The translations under genes and the position numbers were made by a program. A DNA stretch of 10,205 bases. Origin: Clostridium sp. AM49-4BH (GTDB lineage Bacteria; Bacillota; Clostridia; Lachnospirales; Lachnospiraceae). The DNA lies in contig NZ_QUFB01000068.1 in NCBI RefSeq assembly GCF_003478335.1, forward strand, positions 1 to 10,205, read 5' to 3'. Positions within the stretch are counted from its first letter, which is position 1; each line of letters starts with the position of its first letter. The notes beneath the pieces are model-generated. The model saw only the letters and a list, made by a program, of their open reading frames with translations. It made no database searches and was not told the DNA's origin. Below, piece by piece: positions 6,684 to 10,205 of this stretch.

Positions 6684-7241
6684 ATGTTAACCTATTATCA
6701 ATCAGAGCGGCTTGAATTGCGTATATTAAAACCGGACAGTTCGTCAGCCGTTTTGGATTTTTATGAACGAAACCGTAATACGTTAGAGCCGGTAGAGCCT
6801 CTGCGTCCACAATATTTTTACACCATTACCTATCAATCCCGCAATCTTACTTGGGAATACAATGCTTTCCTTAAGTCAAAATATATTCGTTACTGGATGT
6901 TTCGAAAAAACAGCAATATCCCGATTGGCTGTGTCTGCTTTTCCGAATTTCAGGGCGGAGCCTTTCATCGATGCATGATCGGATACAAACTGGATCAAAC
7001 CGCCACTGGCAACGGCTATATGCAGGAGGCAATTGCCTTTTTGCTGCCTTTGGTCGCAAAACACTATGAAATGCATCGTTTCGAAGCGATGGTTCTCCCG
7101 GAAAATGAGTCCTCTATCCGACTGCTAGAACATCTGCACTTTGTACGGGAAGGCTATCTGCATTCATTTGCGCAAATAAACGGACAATACCGGGATCATC
7201 TCCTCTACACCTACATAGTACCGGATTCATCGGAAGATTAG
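6684..7241 (+). CDS. GNAT-family N-acetyltransferase, RimJ/RimL type
   Basis: The 185-residue protein has the layout of the RimJ/RimL (Acetyltransf_3) branch of acetyl-CoA-dependent N-acetyltransferases. It starts LTYYQSERLELRIL and has the acetyl-CoA loop in GYKLDQTATGNGYMQEA (100-116). MVLPENESSIRLLEHLHF (about 136-153) and EGYLHSFAQINGQYRDHLLYTYI near the C terminus complete the pattern. Family members acetylate ribosomal protein N termini, other proteins or small amines; the substrate here cannot be told. I chose ATG 6684 because AGGA (6672-6675) lies 8 bases before it. The earlier in-frame ATG at 6669 overlaps that ribosome site and would add MRIVI. The stop TAG overlaps the TAA of the opposing gene. 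Confidence 0.88.
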   Translation: MLTYYQSERLELRILKPDSSSAVLDFYERNRNTLEPVEPLRPQYFYTITYQSRNLTWEYNAFLKSKYIRYWMFRKNSNIPIGCVCFSEFQGGAFHRCMIGYKLDQTATGNGYMQEAIAFLLPLVAKHYEMHRFEAMVLPENESSIRLLEHLHFVREGYLHSFAQINGQYRDHLLYTYIVPDSSED

Positions 7242-8422
7242 TCCAGTGGCATCAGCCAATATCCAAAAGCTCCGCGACAGTTTTTCTGTCCACAGATGGC
7301 AATAAATTCACGAAATCCGGCATTCTCCGCCTTCGACTGCATCATGTTACTATAGATGCCCGGAACACCGATGACATATCCTTTCTCCCATTCCATAAAG
7401 ATCAAATGGCGATATTGAAAATATCCCTGCATTAAAAACGGATTTCCGGAAAGGGACCACATTCTCATCGGCAAACATCCAATATCCTGCGGCTCTATTC
7501 GCACGCATTGTCCGGGATAACGTTCCCCAAACGGACGCATCACCGGAAAAGTAAGCAACATTTTTTTGCCATAGTCCAATTCTTTGCGCTGAAATGGACA
7601 GCTTCCGCAGATTGACTGCCCTGTCACCTCCGCCGACTGACTACAACGTTCCATTGAAGCGTTCTCGGGTGTCCGGGAAATCCCTGCCTGCGCCGAGGCA
7701 AGATGATCCGCAAATCTCTGTGCTATATTGCTGCCGCTGCCAGACGAAACAACTTCTTTTCGCGGTGTATTGATGCCTCTCTCAGATGAAGCAACTTCTT
7801 TTTGCGGTGCCTCGCTGCTACTATCCGCTGAAACATCCATGTTTTGCGGTGTCTCGCTGCTACTATCCGCTGAAACAACCTTGTTTTGCAGTGTCTCGCT
7901 GCTACTATCCGATGAAACATCCATGTTTTGCGGTGTCCCGTTGCTACCATCTGATGAAATAACCATGTTTTGCGGTGTCTCGTTGCCGCCCTCAGGTAAA
8001 GCCTCTGCTTTTCCTGCATCCTCATGTTGATCCCCCTGCCACCAACGTAATTGCCGTGCATCGATCTGTTCCAAATTCCATGTTGATGCAAAATAATGTC
8101 CTTCTTCTACATAAACCAATACTCCATGTACATCGTCGAGAGACAGCCCGGTACCTGCAAGATTGTCCACATTTCCCTCATACTGCCCCTTCATACTGCC
8201 ATTATTATCTCTCATGACGCCAATGGGTATAAGCAGCACGCCTGTTTTTTCCTGCTGAAACAATGCTGCCTGTGGCAGAGTGGCAAGGTCAGCTCTCCGC
8301 ATTTGAATCAGCACCCGACACTTTTCACCGCGTTTTTCCAATTTGACATAGCCAACATTGGCTCCCTTGTGTCCATCTTGATATTCATACAAATAGCAAA
8401 TCATTCGCTCATAACGACCCAT
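7238..8422 (-). CDS. DUF6128-like protein with a central tandem-repeat linker
   Basis: I know no function for this protein. It has an N-terminal domain (about 7-125: MICYLYEYQDGHKGANVGYV, then LLIPIGVMRDN and HGVLVYVEEGHYF). A low-complexity middle (about 135-265) contains six 14-residue repeats. A Cys pair follows (CGSC, about 272-275), then a C-terminal domain with RPFGERYPGQCVRIEPQDIG, YFQYRHLIFMEWEKGYVIGV and GAFGYWLMPLD. The C terminus resembles what I recall as DUF6128 of Lachnospiraceae. No signal peptide or membrane helix is seen. Position 8422 is preferred as start because GAGGA lies 5 bases before it. The upstream ATG at 8434 overlaps that site, and 8404 is also possible. If 8434 is used the protein has 398 residues, otherwise 394. 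The gene converges on the acetyltransferase gene with overlapping stops and no terminator. Confidence 0.75.
   Translation of the reverse strand: MGRYERMICYLYEYQDGHKGANVGYVKLEKRGEKCRVLIQMRRADLATLPQAALFQQEKTGVLLIPIGVMRDNNGSMKGQYEGNVDNLAGTGLSLDDVHGVLVYVEEGHYFASTWNLEQIDARQLRWWQGDQHEDAGKAEALPEGGNETPQNMVISSDGSNGTPQNMDVSSDSSSETLQNKVVSADSSSETPQNMDVSADSSSEAPQKEVASSERGINTPRKEVVSSGSGSNIAQRFADHLASAQAGISRTPENASMERCSQSAEVTGQSICGSCPFQRKELDYGKKMLLTFPVMRPFGERYPGQCVRIEPQDIGCLPMRMWSLSGNPFLMQGYFQYRHLIFMEWEKGYVIGVPGIYSNMMQSKAENAGFREFIAICGQKNCRGAFGYWLMPLD
7739..7990 (-). repeat. Six in-frame 42-bp tandem repeats in the DUF6128-like gene
   Basis: On the minus strand six units of 42 bp encode 14-residue repeats such as SSSETPQNMDVSAD. 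Units 2-5 are the most alike and units 1 and 6 the most diverged. The unit is a multiple of three, so copy number can change without a frameshift. The encoded linker is rich in Ser, Asp, Glu, Gln and Asn and is probably disordered. Confidence 0.9.
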
Positions 8423-8572
8423 TCTTTTCCTCATTTCTGAACCTGTTTCTATACTTCTGTACCACTATATGTATATGGAAAGCTTGTTAGAACAAAATCG
8501 TTCATTTACTTCATGATTCAGATTTGGCTTATACGAAGCTGCTGTCGAATCGCATATTACTTACACAAAGTC

Positions 8573-8732
8573 CCCATACCTCAAATCCTCCACAACAACA
8601 TATTGCTTATTATGTCAATGACTATATAGTATTTTGCAGCCACCAAAGAGCGATTTCTGCCATCAGAGAACTATAGTAATTGCCTTGCCGCATTTGCGTT
8701 TTTGGTGATTTCTAGATTTTGTTATCTCTGAT
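8573..8732 (-). repeat. 160-bp direct repeat, copy A (upstream of mrp)
   Basis: It matches 9926-10085 over 160 bases without gaps, with 16 mismatches by eye (about 90%). Mismatches cluster in two short blocks (about 8619-8630 and 8645-8667); the rest is nearly identical. Read on the minus strand, both copies share a short reading frame beginning MRQGNYYSSL. In this copy it runs 8693-8622 (23 residues, ending ALWWLQNTI). A second frame ends NKQYVVV-DLRYG in both. These may be remnants of a gene or a small mobile element. Orientation is given by the possible coding strand and is uncertain. Confidence 0.9.
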
Positions 8733-8757
8733 CGTTGATCGTTGATTGTTTGAATGA

Positions 8758-8786
8758 TGGACTTTTTTTCTCATCACTGTTATAAT
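8758..8786 (+). promoter_or_regulatory. mrp promoter
   Basis: TGGACT (8758-8763), a 17-bp spacer and TATAAT (8781-8786), preceded by TGT as an extended -10, lie about 60 bases before the mrp start. The -10 and its extension are consensus; the -35 matches 4 of 6. Confidence 0.75.
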
Positions 8787-8845
8787 CGTATGTTAGGGTC
8801 AAACGTTGTTATACCCAACTAATTTCACAGAAAGGTGGATATGAA

Positions 8846-9694
8846 ATGAGTGAAAATTGTAATCATGACTGTTCGAGCTGCGGAGAGGCATGTGCATCAA
8901 GAGATCCAAAGAGCTTTTTAGAAAAGCCGCACGCAGAGAGCAGCATTCGCAAAGTGATCGGCGTTGTTAGTGGCAAAGGCGGTGTCGGCAAATCTATGGT
9001 ATCATCTTTGCTGGCCGCTAACTTCCAGAAAAAAGGCTACCATACCGCTGTTATGGACGCGGACATTACCGGTCCTTCTATTCCAAAGGCATATGGCATC
9101 AACGAAAAAGCTACAGGCGACGAGCATGCAATATATCCTGTTGTTTCCAAATCCGGCATTCAGGTAATGTCTGTTAATCTGTTATTGGAAGATGCTACAG
9201 ATCCGGTTATTTGGCGTGGTCCGGTCATTGCCGGCACGGTGAAACAATTTTGGCAGGATGTAGTGTGGAAAGATGTCGATTATATGTTTGTCGATATGCC
9301 TCCGGGAACCGGTGATGTTCCTTTGACTGTATTCCAAACCATCCCTGTTGACGGCATCGTCATTGTAACCTCCCCACAGGAACTGGTATCTATGATCGTA
9401 GGAAAAGCTGTCAAAATGGCACAAATGATGAATATTCCGATCATTGGTATCATCGAAAATATGAGTTACGTGGAATGTCCGGACTGTGGCAAAGCAATCG
9501 AAATTTTCGGCAAAAGTCATGTTGATGAAGTTGCTACTCAGTACCATCTTCCGGTGCTCGGACGCATCCCTATGACTCCTTCCATTGCGGCAGCCAGTGA
9601 CGCTGGTGCTGTTGAAGATCTGGAGGGTAATTGGCTGGATGTTGCGATCAGCGCAATTGAAGCCATTCCGGAGAACCCAGACAAAGTGGAATAA
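8846..9694 (+). CDS. mrp: Mrp/NBP35-family iron-sulfur cluster carrier ATPase
   Basis: This 282-residue protein of the ParA/MinD-like P-loop family binds and passes on Fe-S clusters in the cytoplasm. It has the deviant Walker A GKGGVGKS (43-50), DADITGPSIP (71-80), the Walker B/switch VDMPPGTGD (149-157) and the cluster-binding CPDC (211-214). The N terminus has Cys5, Cys9, Cys12 and Cys16, reminiscent of the N-terminal cluster of Nbp35, and no DUF59 domain; the short form is common in Clostridia. AAAGGTGG lies 7 bases before ATG 8846. An overlapping two-codon ORF (ATG AAA TGA, 8841-8849) sits across the start. No isc, suf or nif genes are nearby. Three 33-bp tandem repeats begin 2 bases past the stop. 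Confidence 0.95.
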   Translation: MSENCNHDCSSCGEACASRDPKSFLEKPHAESSIRKVIGVVSGKGGVGKSMVSSLLAANFQKKGYHTAVMDADITGPSIPKAYGINEKATGDEHAIYPVVSKSGIQVMSVNLLLEDATDPVIWRGPVIAGTVKQFWQDVVWKDVDYMFVDMPPGTGDVPLTVFQTIPVDGIVIVTSPQELVSMIVGKAVKMAQMMNIPIIGIIENMSYVECPDCGKAIEIFGKSHVDEVATQYHLPVLGRIPMTPSIAAASDAGAVEDLEGNWLDVAISAIEAIPENPDKVE

Positions 9695-9695
9695 G

Positions 9696-9794
9696 GTCAA
9701 AGCTAAGGCAATTCTTGGTGATATCGAGTTCAAAGCTAAAGCAATTCTTGGCGATGTCGAGTTCAAAGCTAAAGCAATTCTTGGCGATGTCGCA
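9696..9794 (+). repeat. Three 33-bp tandem repeats after the mrp stop codon
   Basis: Units at 9696-9728, 9729-9761 and 9762-9794 follow the pattern CAAAGCTAAAGCAATTCTTG GCGATGTCGAG. Units 2 and 3 are identical except for the last two bases, while unit 1 differs at four positions, so the last duplication is recent. The length is a multiple of three, but the repeats are outside the mrp frame. Confidence 0.95.
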
Positions 9795-9821
9795 CCACAC
9801 AACAGTAGTTTCTATCAAAAA

Positions 9822-9897
9822 AGAGGCACCTCTTGATCATATATGACGAGCCTTACGCACAAAGCGCAATATCTCAGTCAGATCAAGAAGTGCCTTT
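9822..9897. terminator. Long hairpin terminator downstream of mrp, probably bidirectional
   Basis: A 17-bp stem (9822-9838 with 9881-9897, one mismatch and one G-T pair) encloses a ~42-nt loop. On the minus strand it is followed by six T (complement of 9817-9822) and C-A is replaced by a U-G pair, so it looks strongest for transcripts arriving from the right. On the plus strand TTTATTATTT follows, which could end mrp. Confidence 0.75.
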
Positions 9898-9925
9898 ATT
9901 ATTTATCATTACTTTACTCAAACTT

Positions 9926-10085
9926 CCCATACCTCAAATCCTTCACAACCACATATTGCTTATTATGTCAAAGAATACTAAGAATTTTGCAGCCACAACA
10001 TAGCGTTTTCTGCCGACAGAGAACTATAGTAATTGCCTTGCCGCATTTTCGTTTTTGGTGATTTCTAGATTTTGTTGTCTCTGAT
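9926..10085 (-). repeat. 160-bp direct repeat, copy B (downstream of mrp)
   Basis: Partner of 8573-8732, in the same orientation with no gaps. Its minus-strand mini-frame runs 10046-9978 (22 residues, MRQGNYYSSLSAENAMLWLQNS) with no evident ribosome site. The second shared frame ends VVVKDLRYGKFE before TAA. The two copies bracket mrp and the tandem repeats. Confidence 0.9.
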
Positions 10086-10112
10086 GATTGATTTACATGC
10101 CCTTCGGAAACT

Positions 10113-10158
10113 CAAAGTCCCGGAAGCAAGGTAATCATCATTTTTGAAAGGGACTTTG
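10113..10158. other. Stem with 28-nt loop
   Basis: CAAAGTCCC (10113-10121) pairs perfectly with GGGACTTTG (10150-10158). No T-tract follows on the plus strand. The role is unknown. Confidence 0.5.
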
Positions 10159-10165
10159 CGCTCGT

Positions 10166-10204
10166 CGTTACTTATGTCTCGTATTTCAGAGACATTAAGT
10201 AACG
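10166..10204. other. Long near-perfect hairpin at the right edge
   Basis: CGTTACTTATGTCTC (10166-10180) pairs with GAGACATTAAGTAACG (10189-10204), leaving one unpaired base and an 8-nt loop. It could be a terminator of a gene to the right or the edge of a mobile element. The window ends one base later, so flanking signals cannot be judged. Confidence 0.65.
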
Positions 10205-10205
10205 T

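Larger units (their letters stand above)
8423..8845. other. Intergenic region between the DUF6128-like gene and mrp
   Basis: About 420 bases separate these divergent genes. From left to right it holds an A/T-rich stretch expected to carry the minus-strand promoter (8440-8510, no clear -35/-10 pair chosen), the 160-bp repeat copy A (8573-8732), three partial 7-bp repeats (ATCGTTG, about 8731-8748), and the mrp promoter (8758-8786). No larger conserved ORF was found. Confidence 0.7.
9695..10205. other. Non-coding region downstream of mrp
   Basis: No convincing gene was found in these ~510 bases. They hold the 33-bp tandem repeats (9696-9794), a long hairpin terminator (9822-9897), repeat copy B (9926-10085) and two more hairpins (10113-10158 and 10166-10204). 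A reading frame through the tandem repeats (repeating FKAKAILGDVE) has no ribosome site of its own and starts inside mrp, so I do not call it. Confidence 0.7.

Noticed and set aside
7739..7990. CRISPR array
   Set aside because: The 42-bp units are contiguous, with no spacers, and encode in-frame peptide repeats.
7728..8030. Plus-strand frame with repeated SAETSMFCGVSLLL units
   Set aside because: It is the shadow of the 42-bp repeats in the DUF6128-like gene on the other strand.
8795..8816. GGGT...ACCC operator around AACGTT between the mrp promoter and start
   Set aside because: Only four bases pair on each side, so it may be chance.
9696..9794. CRISPR array or iterons of an origin
   Set aside because: Three head-to-tail units without spacers and no cas or replication genes nearby.
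9182..9802. Minus-strand 206-codon frame opposite mrp with SPRIALALNS repeats
   Set aside because: It lies opposite the firmly identified mrp gene; the repeated residues come only from the 33-bp array, and no ribosome site or family pattern is seen.
9585..9836. Plus-strand frame with FKAKAILGDVE repeats as an extension of mrp
   Set aside because: It is in a different frame from mrp, starts inside it without a ribosome site, and mrp already has a normal C terminus.

Overview
The window looks like a stretch of chromosome from a low-to-moderate-GC Firmicute, most likely a Lachnospiraceae-type Clostridium. Three things point there. The signal recognition particle (SRP) RNA is the large Gram-positive form with an Alu domain, directly downstream of tadA as in many Firmicutes. 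There is a YmfI-type reductase of the kind that finishes elongation factor P modification. Several gene products (a degenerate LytR-type protein, a 781-residue cNMP-fold protein and a DUF6128-like protein) resemble families I associate with Lachnospiraceae. The assignment is inference, because no rRNA or other phylogenetic marker is present.

Left part (1-2315): the 5' end of a group II intron on the minus strand runs off the left edge. It sits just downstream of the terminator of a two-gene minus-strand operon. That operon encodes a membrane-anchored LytR/CpsA/Psr-like protein with a LytR_C tail, then a GT26 (TagA/WecG/CpsF) glycosyltransferase homologue. Both proteins lack signature active-site residues. 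A near-consensus promoter drives the operon, and a divergent promoter drives the next gene.

Centre (2379-6541): a plus-strand SDR reductase, probably the EF-P 5-aminopentanone reductase YmfI, converges on a long minus-strand gene. That gene encodes an N-terminal cyclic-nucleotide-binding fold joined to about 650 residues I cannot assign. Upstream of it on the same strand lie the SRP RNA gene and tadA (tRNA adenosine deaminase). The SRP RNA promoter is a perfect TTGACA-17-TATAAT, and its -35 box contains the tadA stop codon.

Right part (6614-10205): a GNAT acetyltransferase and a minus-strand DUF6128-like protein converge with overlapping stop codons. The DUF6128-like protein carries a 14-residue tandem repeat linker. 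The plus-strand mrp gene (Fe-S cluster carrier ATPase) follows. It is bracketed by two direct copies of a 160-bp repeat that match without gaps at about 90%. It is followed by three 33-bp tandem repeats, a long hairpin terminator and further hairpins of unknown role.

No defence system, prophage or biosynthetic cluster is visible. Most genes are housekeeping or envelope-related. The parts least explained by known biology are the cNMP-fold protein, the residue-deficient LCP/GT26 pair, and the repeats around mrp.
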